Positions 45,504 through 54,465 of a stretch of DNA of 64,000 nucleotides are shown here, one piece after another (within the stretch, counting starts at the first letter, position 1; every line of letters begins with the position of its first letter). This DNA comes from Lutibacter litoralis (GTDB lineage: Bacteria > Bacteroidota > Bacteroidia > Flavobacteriales > Flavobacteriaceae): assembly GCF_014646675.1 (NCBI RefSeq), contig NZ_BMNS01000006.1, positions 62,001-126,000 on the forward strand, read 5' to 3'. A program made the translations under genes and the position numbers. The notes beneath the pieces were generated by a model, which saw nothing but the letters and a program-made list of their open reading frames with translations, was not told the DNA's origin and ran no database searches.

Positions 45504-48500
45504 TTAAAAACCGAAACCAAGTCCTAAATTAAAATAAGCACCATCTTTAGAATTAAAAATAGTAACATTTAAATTAATTAAATCTGCGGCAACAAGCCAG
45601 AACCCACCTCCGTAAGATGTTTTCCAATCTTTAGATTTTTCATCTTTAAACCAAACTCTACCATAATCAAACCCAGTAAAAATACCTAGTTGTAAAGGTA
45701 CTAATTCTGTTTTAACGTTTCGTAAGGTAAATCTCAGATCACTATTCTGATAAAAAGAGCTGTTTCCAGTAAAACGTTGATTTCTATAGCCACGTAAACC
45801 GTCTAGTCCTCCAATGCTTGCTGCATCATAAAACTCAAAATTAGTACCAATTATTATGTTACTTTTTAATTTTGATGCCAAAACGATAGAACCTTTTGAG
45901 TTTAATTTATAATTCATACCAAAAGAAGGTGTTATAAAAGCATGATTTTCTTCAGTGTTTTTTATATTTGTTTTCCAACCAGATGCTAAAGAAAAATGCA
46001 TTCCAAGAGTAGGAAATACCCTATTATCGTAGTTTTCGAAATTGTAGGATACTCTTAAACCAGCAAAGTTTTTTCTATTATCTAATGTATAATCAAGTGT
46101 ATTTATAAATCTGTTGGTCGTGCCTTCAATTTCATTACTTTCAAATGTAGCTCCCATTTTTAGAGTTGCACCAAAACGACCTTTCCATTTTAAAGTTGGG
46201 GCAATTGCGTAGGTGCTAAAGCGAACTCTGTGGTAATCTTCTCCAAAATCATCTTCAAAATTTATAGTTTCATTACCAAACCCAAAGTGGTTTATACTGA
46301 AGTTAGAACTTGTGAATTTAGATTCAACTAAAAAATGCCAATTGGTAAATAAATTTGCAAACTCTGCACTGTATTCAATATCAAATCCTTTATTGGCAAA
46401 ATAATAACCAGCATTTAGCGTGTGTAATTGGGTAAAAGGATTTCTTTCAAAACCATTCACTGTAAAAATATTTTTAACTCCTAGTTTAATGCCATCGTCT
46501 GGGTTAGAACCAATTGAAGGAATGAGTTGATTTTGACTATATTTTATTTTTTTATAATTGTAAGTGTTTGTTTTGTAGTTGTTTGTAAGTTTCGCTTTTC
46601 CGTTATTATTAGTAAAGGTATTTTTCTTTGTTTTGTAATCATAAACTGTAACTTTTTTACCGTTTTTAATATTGTATTCGTCATTATTTTGACCGCCAAT
46701 AATTCTTAAAGGAATTATATCTTTTTTAGAACCAGTTACATTAAATACATCTGTATCATCTAAACCATATACCCAAATTTCTTTAGTTTCTTTTTTATAA
46801 TACTGTTTTTCAGAAATTTTACTACCCTTTTTATTGTTTTTTATATTGTAAATTTTTACAGAAGTGACTCCATTTTTCAAGCGTTCAATATCAAACCAAT
46901 TATCTTTATCTGTTCCGGTAATAACCGCAAATTTGGCTAAATGTTTGTAATATGTTTTCCCAATTTTTTCAAGTTGTTTAAGTCTTCCTTTTAACTTGGT
47001 TTTTATCTCTGTTATAGTTTCATCATTAATCTCATCAGGGACATTATTAAATGCTTTTTCTATGACTTCGGAAGTAAGATTTTTTTGAATAAATTTAATT
47101 TGCGTTTCCCAATTTTCATAAGTTGAAGCCTTAAGCAATGCCATATCTAACGGATATGGTTCTAAATTAAACCACTTTACGTTTCTCATATCTTCATCAT
47201 AAACTTGCATTAATTTTAAAGCTGGAATAGCACGTGTAAGAAAGCCAAGTATAAATCCATCGTTTTTAGAAAATGCTTGATCTCTATCTCTTGGAACTGG
47301 TTTGTAAATATTCTTATTTCCATCTTCAAATTCAGCCCAGCGCCATTGATCTTCGTGTCTGTCCCAATCTCCAATTAACATATCAAATAATCGGGCTCTT
47401 ATATAAGCATCTTCATCTAATACGTTGTTGTCAGTTTTTCTTAATTTTTTTAGTAAATCATCGGTGCTAATTAGTTCGTTTGAATATCCAAAACTAGCAA
47501 CTTTACCATGACCAGAAGTTGCTCTTTCTTCAATCATATAAAGTTCATCACCAAAATCATTATTAAAATGTTTTAGCGCTTTTTGTTTTGGTATATAATA
47601 CAACGTTGGATTTGCATGAAGAATACCAACCGCACTAGATAAATCACCAATTACAAATGGTGTATATGGGTGTGCAGTTGTGTAAATATCAAGTAACAGA
47701 CTTTCTGTGTATGTATTGTTAAATTGGCCTTCAACATATTGATCTTTAAAAGCAACAGCCTGTAAATATTGTGTGGCACTTTTTCGTAAGGCTCTCATTA
47801 CAAATTCACCACCGTTTTTATCTTCTAAACGTAGTGATTTGGATTGGTTTCCTCCACCTTTTCTAATTGGAGTTAAGCCACCCATTAAAGTATCTAATAA
47901 TACTGTTTTTGCATTTATTTTTGTACCGTAATATTTTCTGTAATGATTGCCCCAAAATAGTTTAAAAACTCCATTTTTGGCAACTTCTTTTTCACTGTAA
48001 ATAGAGGCTTTTTTATACGCGGGAAAACTTTCAGGATATGTTGCAATTTGATTTTTTACATCAGATTCAAAAATTTCAGTACTGTAAATTAAATCTTGTT
48101 TATTTAATGCTTCTGAATAGAAAAAAACCTGAGAAGCTCCATTTTTATAAACTTCAACTTTTGCATATCCCAAACCGCCATAAGAAAACTTGCTACCATT
48201 AATTGTTCTTACCGGATTTGTTTTTGAACCAGCTCCACTAACAATTTGAGGTTTATTATCCTGCACTATGTACTGTAAATTATGCTCATGTCCTGAAACA
48301 AATATAGCTTTTGGTGCTTTCTGTGAAATGGTAACAATTCTTTTTTTAAGTTCTAAATACAAAGGATTGTTCATGTCTTGAGGTGAAATTCCACTTGTTT
48401 TTCTCAAAACATTTACAATTGTTCCAAAAATAGGTAACGGAAATTTATTATGAACAGGATAAAGTTGCTGTTTTAATGAAGATTGTCCACCATGGTTTCC

Positions 48501-49202
48501 ATTTGTAAACATTGGATGATGCAATGCTATAAACACAGTTTTAGCTGCATTTTTTTTAATTAAACCTTCAAATTCCTCAAAGAATTTTTCTCTGGTTTTT
48601 ATTTCACAATCATCATTCATTGTTGGGTTCTTATTCCAATCTTCTAAATACCATTGGGTATCAACAATCAACAAAACAATATCTTCTGAAATATTAACTT
48701 TTTCGAGCGGACAGCCATTTTCAGGAAGAAATGAATCTTTTCCCAATTCTTTAGTTATATAATCTTGTTGACGTTTTAAACCTTTTACACCAGCTGAATA
48801 GTAATCGTGGTTTCCTGGAATAAAAATAGTAGTTCCTTTAAAATCTTCAACAATAGCTAATTGTGCATCTAATTTATGTTCAGATAATTTTCTATTAGGA
48901 TGCTCTTTTTTGGGCATTCCTTTTTCATAAATATTATCACCTAAAAACAACACAGTTGACTTTTTTGAAGCCTTCTTTAATTCATTTTTTAAAACTTCTA
49001 AATGAGTTAATGATTCGTTTAAGTTGGCGTTTCCAGCATCTCCAATTAAATAAAATGTATGCTCAATTTCAGAATCATATTTTTTAATAGCTGTTTTCCA
49101 GTTTACCTCACTTTCTTTATAATTGATATCATAAGTAGCACAATTAGAGAAAGTAAATAGAAAAAAAACTAATGTGATAAATTTTAAAAAAACGGCTTTC
49201 AT
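45504..49202 (-). CDS. Lipoprotein joining a metallophosphoesterase, a kinase-like region and an outer-membrane barrel
   Basis: 1232 residues. A lipoprotein signal (FLFTFSNC near residue 21) leads into a calcineurin-like phosphoesterase domain with GDAG, GDNIYEKG, GNHDYY (His132), ALHHPMF and SGHEHN (to about 330). The middle (about 400-850) contains LIGDWDRHEDQWRW (Asp614-Arg615-His616) and KPVPRDRDQAF, which look like the catalytic and metal loops of atypical secreted kinases. The last 350 residues are a BamA/TamA-like barrel, ending YFNLGLGFGF. The start at 49202 (MKAVFLKF) is chosen, as earlier codons lie in the divergent promoter zone. Phosphatase and barrel are sure; the kinase idea is inferred. 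Confidence 0.82.
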   Translation of the reverse strand: MKAVFLKFITLVFFLFTFSNCATYDINYKESEVNWKTAIKKYDSEIEHTFYLIGDAGNANLNESLTHLEVLKNELKKASKKSTVLFLGDNIYEKGMPKKEHPNRKLSEHKLDAQLAIVEDFKGTTIFIPGNHDYYSAGVKGLKRQQDYITKELGKDSFLPENGCPLEKVNISEDIVLLIVDTQWYLEDWNKNPTMNDDCEIKTREKFFEEFEGLIKKNAAKTVFIALHHPMFTNGNHGGQSSLKQQLYPVHNKFPLPIFGTIVNVLRKTSGISPQDMNNPLYLELKKRIVTISQKAPKAIFVSGHEHNLQYIVQDNKPQIVSGAGSKTNPVRTINGSKFSYGGLGYAKVEVYKNGASQVFFYSEALNKQDLIYSTEIFESDVKNQIATYPESFPAYKKASIYSEKEVAKNGVFKLFWGNHYRKYYGTKINAKTVLLDTLMGGLTPIRKGGGNQSKSLRLEDKNGGEFVMRALRKSATQYLQAVAFKDQYVEGQFNNTYTESLLLDIYTTAHPYTPFVIGDLSSAVGILHANPTLYYIPKQKALKHFNNDFGDELYMIEERATSGHGKVASFGYSNELISTDDLLKKLRKTDNNVLDEDAYIRARLFDMLIGDWDRHEDQWRWAEFEDGNKNIYKPVPRDRDQAFSKNDGFILGFLTRAIPALKLMQVYDEDMRNVKWFNLEPYPLDMALLKASTYENWETQIKFIQKNLTSEVIEKAFNNVPDEINDETITEIKTKLKGRLKQLEKIGKTYYKHLAKFAVITGTDKDNWFDIERLKNGVTSVKIYNIKNNKKGSKISEKQYYKKETKEIWVYGLDDTDVFNVTGSKKDIIPLRIIGGQNNDEYNIKNGKKVTVYDYKTKKNTFTNNNGKAKLTNNYKTNTYNYKKIKYSQNQLIPSIGSNPDDGIKLGVKNIFTVNGFERNPFTQLHTLNAGYYFANKGFDIEYSAEFANLFTNWHFLVESKFTSSNFSINHFGFGNETINFEDDFGEDYHRVRFSTYAIAPTLKWKGRFGATLKMGATFESNEIEGTTNRFINTLDYTLDNRKNFAGLRVSYNFENYDNRVFPTLGMHFSLASGWKTNIKNTEENHAFITPSFGMNYKLNSKGSIVLASKLKSNIIIGTNFEFYDAASIGGLDGLRGYRNQRFTGNSSFYQNSDLRFTLRNVKTELVPLQLGIFTGFDYGRVWFKDEKSKDWKTSYGGGFWLVAADLINLNVTIFNSKDGAYFNLGLGFGF

Positions 49203-49243
49203 ACAAGTATTGTCAATATGCTCTAAAAGTACAAAAAAACATG

Positions 49244-49251
49244 TATTTTTG
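49244..49251 (+). promoter_or_regulatory. -7 box of the HD-PycTM gene
   Basis: TATTTTTG ends 18 bases before the ATG at 49270. It fixes the start, since an upstream open frame reaching back to 49174 would lie outside the transcript. Confidence 0.55.
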
Positions 49252-49269
49252 AATAAAATAGTTTTACAG

Positions 49270-50484
49270 ATGTTAGACAGCAAATTATTTATTGAGGTAA
49301 GAAAATTTGTTTTTGAAAGTTTAAAAAAGAAACTTCCTTTGCAAATAGTATATCATAATTTTACGCACACCGAAGAAGTGGTGAATGCTGCTTTAGAAAT
49401 TGGACAAGCAGAAAATATTTCTGAAAAAGATTTAGAAGTCTTATTACTAGCGGCTTGGTTACATGATATTGGCTTTATAAAAAATATAGAAAACCACGAA
49501 GAAAGTAGTAAAGAAATTGCTGCAAAATATTTAAAAGAGATTAACTATCCGGAGGAGTTAATAGTTAAAATTTGTAAAATTATAGATGCAACCAAAATAC
49601 CACAGAAACCAACAAATCTGTTAGAAAAAATAATTTGCGATGCCGATTTATATCATTTAGGCACTGAGAACTTTAAAGAGAAATCTAATTTATTACGAAG
49701 CGAATGGGAAGGTTGTAATAATAAAACTTTTACAGATATTGAATGGATTGAACAGAATGAAATTTTTATTCGTAATCATACTTATTTTACGGATTATGCT
49801 TTTAAAAAACTAAATAACCAGAAAACACAAAATTGGTTAAGAGTTAAAAAGGATGTAAAAAAAGCGATTGCAAAGAAAGCAGAGCTTGAAGAAAAACAGC
49901 GCTTAAAAAAAGCGGATTTAGAAAGAAAACAAGAAAAAGCCGATAGACCCGAGAGAGGTATTGAAACAATGTTTAGAGTTACGCTTAAAAATCATATAAA
50001 ATTAAGTGACATTGCAGATACAAAAGCAAATATTTTATTATCTGTTAGTGCAATTATTTTGTCAATAGCACTTTCAACATTATTTCCAAAATTAGACAAA
50101 CCCAGTAATTATTATTTAATTTATCCAACACTAATCTTTCTTTTTATTACTGTTGTTACTATGGTATTCAGTATTTTATCTACCAGACCAAAAGTAACTT
50201 CAGGAAAGTTTACGAAGGAAGATGTGGCTCAGAAAAAGGTGAATTTATTGTTTTTTGGAAATTTTCATAAAATGACTTTAGAAGATTTTCAAGATGGAAT
50301 GCAAGAAATAATGAAAGATCGTGATTATTTATATAAATCATTAATGAAAGACTTATATTTTTTAGGATTGGTTTTAGAAAAGAAATACAAACTTTTAAGG
50401 ATTGCCTATACCATTTTTATGGTAGGAATTATTATTTCTGTAGTAGCTTTTGTAATAGCTTTTGAATATATGAAAAATGGTTAA
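49270..50484 (+). CDS. HD-domain phosphohydrolase fused to a Pycsar-type membrane effector (PycTM)
   Basis: 404 residues. Residues 1-190 are an HD domain with YHNFTHT (His33), WLHDIG (His65-Asp66) and ICDADLYHLG (Asp124), all metal ligands present, so it should cleave phosphate esters such as cyclic nucleotides or nucleotides. A charged coiled coil (195-228) leads to the PycTM-like part (229-404): SDIADTKANILLSVSAII and two membrane helices (about 255-272, 282-304), then FFGNFHKMTLEDFQDGMQEIMKDRDYLYKSLMKDL..LG and a third helix (378-398). PycTM proteins answer to cCMP/cUMP by membrane damage. No cyclase gene is in the window. Its stop overlaps that of the convergent gene. Confidence 0.85.
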   Translation: MLDSKLFIEVRKFVFESLKKKLPLQIVYHNFTHTEEVVNAALEIGQAENISEKDLEVLLLAAWLHDIGFIKNIENHEESSKEIAAKYLKEINYPEELIVKICKIIDATKIPQKPTNLLEKIICDADLYHLGTENFKEKSNLLRSEWEGCNNKTFTDIEWIEQNEIFIRNHTYFTDYAFKKLNNQKTQNWLRVKKDVKKAIAKKAELEEKQRLKKADLERKQEKADRPERGIETMFRVTLKNHIKLSDIADTKANILLSVSAIILSIALSTLFPKLDKPSNYYLIYPTLIFLFITVVTMVFSILSTRPKVTSGKFTKEDVAQKKVNLLFFGNFHKMTLEDFQDGMQEIMKDRDYLYKSLMKDLYFLGLVLEKKYKLLRIAYTIFMVGIIISVVAFVIAFEYMKNG

Positions 50485-52865
50485 TTTTTGTTATTAATAA
50501 CATCCATTATTTTTTTTAAAGAAATACCATCTTCATTATTAGTTTTGTAATTTATAGCAACTCTAAGTGCTTTTAAACCAGAAATTCCTTGCAGGTTTTC
50601 CAGTTCTAAATTTTCAACTTCATTCAATAAAAGATTATTAGATTGTAAATATTTAATATGTTTCATATACCCATTCATATCTTTTTGCTGACTATAAACA
50701 ATAGCAATTTTTCCTGGCTGGGTTAATCTCTCGTTCGTGTTTTTAATATTTACTTTATCAATACGTTTTTTAATAATCTCGTAACGAATATTGTATGCGC
50801 CATCTACATCAAATTTTTTTTCATCCATTCTAAATTTAATTGCTAACGGATTGCTATGCACTAAAATTAATGAGGCAATTTCTAAAGGATATTCTAGCAC
50901 ATTCTTTAACTCATGTGCTTTGCGTTCTAACTCGCATGTCATTTGCAATTGCCAAAGGCGCAAGTTCTCTAAGTATAAAGTGTTGTATTTGTGTTTTTTA
51001 ACCAATGATTGTCCAATGTACATATTATGGTCAATTCCATCAGTTTTGTAACGTTCAAAATAATGAGGAAACATTGCCTGAGCTTCTTCTTGCTTTGCAT
51101 CAATAAAACTAGCCAAAGTTTCATTAAGTTTATTTACACTTTCATCGTATTTTTTTCTTTCATTATAAATTACATGAAGCTTATCATCAATGGCATTCAT
51201 ATAATCAGAAATAGCTGCATTTAAATCGGAATCAATTGTTTTTAAATGATTAAAAACAGGGTAAATATCTTTTTGAAGAAAATCGGTTAACATATTTTCG
51301 TCTCCAGAGCTTAATCCTTTTTTAATGTTTTTTTGACATTCTTTAATTCTAAATAACAAATCGTTGTAAATAGGTAATTTGAATTTTTCAAACGCTTTTT
51401 TAATAATTGTTTGAGCTAAATTTAATTGTTTAATTAAATCTTCTTTTATGGCATTATTTCGTGCGGTTGAAGAACCTTTAATATCACTTTGGCCGTATAG
51501 CGGAATTACATCCTCAAAAACAATATCTTTTAAATTATTAACTTTTGTGTTATTTATTTCAGATTCAAACAAAATATCTTCTACAGCTTCATAAAATTTC
51601 CATTTTACAGAAGGATGTAGCGATGTATAATTTTCTTGAATAATAGATTCTAACTTAGTTTCGTATTCATCCATAAATCTATGGATAGCAATTTTAAAAA
51701 CAGGGATAATATCTCTTAGTTTATTAGCATTTATAGAGTTAAGTTCAAATTTTTTAGTAGAAACAATTTCTAGAACGTTCAACAATCCTTCTTTTATCTG
51801 GAGCGGAATTAAAATTATGCTTTCTATTTGATGTTTTTTTAAGGCTTTGTAAAACTTATTATAATTGCTTGCTTCCCCATATCTTTCAATATCAGAAATT
51901 GAAACTAATTCGCTTTTTTCAAATAGGTTTTCGAAGACTTTTGAACAAAAGAAATCGCTACACTTTTCGTTACAATTTACAGATTGGATAAAACTATTTT
52001 GGTTATTGTAATTTTTAAATAGAATATCTCTCTCTTTCGAATTATAAGTAGAAAAACCTATTTTTATATTTTTAGAATTGTATAAGCTACCAATGCTTTT
52101 TTCAAGCTCATTAGACGTATTATTATCTTTTCTAAGTAAATCTTGTTTTATTTTAGACAAGGATTCATCTTGTGTAACATCAAATAAATTTACAATTCCA
52201 AAACCACTAAAATTATAGCTATTTGGCGGGAATTTTTCTTTCCAAAGGTCAATATTATTAAAATTATCTAACAATACTTTAATATCATCTTCTGTAATTT
52301 TAGGAGCATTTTCAGAGGGTGAAACTTTAAAGAAATCACCATTATACAAGGTTCTGTAGTGTTTTATAATTCCTGTTTTCTTGTTTGGAATATCATAATA
52401 AAAAGGTCTTTTAAAATCTACAACAGTATCATAACAATAGGCTAAAATAAATGTACATGCCATTATGTAAATGTTCTCATTTGCATAATTTCGTAATTCA
52501 AATGTATAATCTTCGCCTGCATCATTAAGAATCTGCTCAAAACGTTTCGATAATTTAAAGGTTGTAAATTCAAAAGGAATACTTGCTGCCTTTATTTCGT
52601 TTGTTTGCAACAATTCTGGAAAAAGAATATCTAATAAACGATCTATTTGAACATTGTATTTTTCTAAATAGCAAGAATCTTCAAAACCATCTCTAAGTTC
52701 TGGGTAGTTTTTATATTCCTCTAAAAGCTGCACTGCAAAACTATATAATAAATGATTTTTATCTTTAGCAATAGTCTCTAAATATATAAAAATGGCCTCA
52801 AAACTAATTTTATGTTTTAAAGGTAATTCAGATTTAGTTGTATTGTTTGACGGTATAATTTTCAT
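50481..52865 (-). CDS. Large GAF-like domain protein, unknown function
   Basis: 794 residues from the ATG at 52865, without signal peptide or membrane helix. The middle (about 250-430) has a GAF-like layout ending KHQIESIILIPLQIKEGLLNVLEIVST, preceded by a cysteine cluster NCNEKCSDFFCSKVFENL. The C-terminal half is helical (DILFESEINNTKVNNLKDIVFEDVIPLYGQSDIKGSS, AMFPHYFERYKTDGIDHNMYIGQSL). I know such proteins only as unassigned GAF-domain proteins of Flavobacteriia. Its last four bases overlap the HD-PycTM gene tail to tail, so transcripts of the two are antisense at the end. A sensory role is inferred from GAF. Confidence 0.65.
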   Translation of the reverse strand: MKIIPSNNTTKSELPLKHKISFEAIFIYLETIAKDKNHLLYSFAVQLLEEYKNYPELRDGFEDSCYLEKYNVQIDRLLDILFPELLQTNEIKAASIPFEFTTFKLSKRFEQILNDAGEDYTFELRNYANENIYIMACTFILAYCYDTVVDFKRPFYYDIPNKKTGIIKHYRTLYNGDFFKVSPSENAPKITEDDIKVLLDNFNNIDLWKEKFPPNSYNFSGFGIVNLFDVTQDESLSKIKQDLLRKDNNTSNELEKSIGSLYNSKNIKIGFSTYNSKERDILFKNYNNQNSFIQSVNCNEKCSDFFCSKVFENLFEKSELVSISDIERYGEASNYNKFYKALKKHQIESIILIPLQIKEGLLNVLEIVSTKKFELNSINANKLRDIIPVFKIAIHRFMDEYETKLESIIQENYTSLHPSVKWKFYEAVEDILFESEINNTKVNNLKDIVFEDVIPLYGQSDIKGSSTARNNAIKEDLIKQLNLAQTIIKKAFEKFKLPIYNDLLFRIKECQKNIKKGLSSGDENMLTDFLQKDIYPVFNHLKTIDSDLNAAISDYMNAIDDKLHVIYNERKKYDESVNKLNETLASFIDAKQEEAQAMFPHYFERYKTDGIDHNMYIGQSLVKKHKYNTLYLENLRLWQLQMTCELERKAHELKNVLEYPLEIASLILVHSNPLAIKFRMDEKKFDVDGAYNIRYEIIKKRIDKVNIKNTNERLTQPGKIAIVYSQQKDMNGYMKHIKYLQSNNLLLNEVENLELENLQGISGLKALRVAINYKTNNEDGISLKKIMDVINNKN

Positions 52866-53037
52866 TTCTTCTATATTTATTAGCATCCAAGCGCAAATTT
52901 TGTCGCTCAAAAGCATTCAAAATTACAGTAAATATGACGAATTCCAGTTTCCTATGTTACATTGTGTTTAATATTTTTTAATATAGCTTGTAAATAAACA
53001 TTAAAATGAATTATTTTTACCTTTCAAAACTTATAAC

Positions 53038-53877
53038 ATGAGTACTATAAATTGGAAGACAGTAAAGAAATTTGAAGATATAACCTATAAAAAAAGTGGG
53101 GGAGTTGCTCGTATTGCATTTAACCGACCAAATGTTAGAAATGCCTTTAGACCAAAAACAACTAGCGAATTGTTAGAAGCATTTCACGACGCACAAGAAG
53201 ATTTAAATATTGGCGTGGTTTTATTAAGTGCCGAAGGACCAAGTACTAAAGATGGTGTGTATAGTTTTTGTAGTGGAGGTGATCAACGAGCACGTGGACA
53301 TCAAGGTTATGTAGGTGAAGATAATTATCATAGGTTAAATATATTAGATGTACAACGTTTAATTCGTTTTATGCCAAAAGTTGTAATTGCTTTGGTTCCT
53401 GGTTGGGCTGTTGGTGGCGGACATAGTTTGCACGTAGTGTGCGATTTAACCTTAGCAAGTAAAGAACACGCAATTTTTAAACAAACCGATGCCGATGTTA
53501 CCAGTTTTGATGGTGGTTACGGTTCTGCATATTTAGCTAAAATGGTAGGACAAAAAAAAGCACGTGAAATATTTTTCTTGGGAAGAAATTATTCTGCACA
53601 AGAGGCTTTTGAAATGGGAATGGTAAATGCCGTAATTCCACACGACGATTTAGAAAATACTGCTTATGAATGGGCACAAGAAATTTTAGAAAAATCTCCA
53701 ACATCTATTAAAATGTTAAAATTCGCCATGAATTTAACCGATGACGGAATGGTTGGGCAACAAGTTTTTGCTGGTGAAGCAACACGTTTAGCGTATATGA
53801 CAGAAGAAGCAACAGAAGGAAGAAATGCCTTTTTAGAAAAAAGAAAACCAAACTTTGATAAGAAATATTTGCCGTAA
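53038..53877 (+). CDS. menB: 1,4-dihydroxy-2-naphthoyl-CoA synthase
   Basis: A 279-residue crotonase-fold enzyme closing the naphthoate ring from succinylbenzoyl-CoA. MenB features: FNRPNVRNAFRPKT, FCSGGDQRARGHQGYVGED (oxyanion and substrate loop), VPGWAVGGGHSLHVVCDL, and the C-terminal YMTEEATEGRNAFLEKRKPNF. It is the next menaquinone gene after menD on the same strand, but a 10-kb block on mostly the other strand lies between them. TACCTTTC at 53018-53025, one base off the -7 consensus, may be its promoter. Confidence 0.96.
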   Translation: MSTINWKTVKKFEDITYKKSGGVARIAFNRPNVRNAFRPKTTSELLEAFHDAQEDLNIGVVLLSAEGPSTKDGVYSFCSGGDQRARGHQGYVGEDNYHRLNILDVQRLIRFMPKVVIALVPGWAVGGGHSLHVVCDLTLASKEHAIFKQTDADVTSFDGGYGSAYLAKMVGQKKAREIFFLGRNYSAQEAFEMGMVNAVIPHDDLENTAYEWAQEILEKSPTSIKMLKFAMNLTDDGMVGQQVFAGEATRLAYMTEEATEGRNAFLEKRKPNFDKKYLP

Positions 53878-53978
53878 TATTATTTTTCTTATACTGTAAA
53901 TTTAGATGGTAAATAAGAGATTTTATTGTTATATAATGAATTATTTTCATTAAAAAATGTATCTATAGATTTATAAAA

Positions 53979-54452
53979 TTGAATAATAATCAAAATATTA
54001 TAGAGACCATAGTTAATTTTCTTCATTCAATAAACATTATAGTAGTTGAACAGAAATTACCAAATGACACATTTCTACCAGGACTGAGTGTTTTAGGGAA
54101 TTTAATATTAATGGACTTAGATAAATTAAAATACCCAGGAGACCTGTTGCATGAGGCTGGCCATATAGCAATAACAGAAGAGAAAATGAGACCACTTATT
54201 GGCACTCCTGAAATTGGAGATAAATGGCCAACTGATGGCGAAGAAATTGCTGCAATTCTTTGGTCTTATGCTGCTTCCTGTTTTCTAAATCTTGATTTGG
54301 AAATTGTTTTTCACCCGAATGGATATAAAAATGACTCTAAATGGATAATTGAACAATTTAACAACAAAAACTACTTAGGATTACCGTTATTGGAATGGAT
54401 GTCTCTATGTAATAAAGAAGAATTTCCGAAAATGAAAAAGTGGATAAGATAA
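53979..54452 (+). CDS. Small protein with HExxH metal-site motif
   Basis: 157 residues, begun with TTG at 53979, since no ATG or GTG occurs in frame between the preceding stop and the conserved part. It carries HEAGH (58-62), the zinc-binding motif of metallopeptidases, within LLHEAGHIAITEEKM, and a conserved-looking GEEIAAILWSYAAS (87-100) that could give the third ligand. No signal peptide. The family is not known to me; a small zincin-like protein is the best description. It lies 13 bases before the fumarylacetoacetate hydrolase gene. Confidence 0.6.
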   Translation: MNNNQNIIETIVNFLHSINIIVVEQKLPNDTFLPGLSVLGNLILMDLDKLKYPGDLLHEAGHIAITEEKMRPLIGTPEIGDKWPTDGEEIAAILWSYAASCFLNLDLEIVFHPNGYKNDSKWIIEQFNNKNYLGLPLLEWMSLCNKEEFPKMKKWIR

Positions 54453-54465
54453 AAACTTATTAAAT

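Noticed and set aside
49270-50484. Complete Pycsar defence system
   Set aside because: No pyrimidine cyclase or other defence gene lies near; only the effector-like domain is present.
43135-52916. The block between menD and menB as an integrative element
   Set aside because: No integrase, att-like repeats or phage genes; only comparison with relatives could show an insertion.
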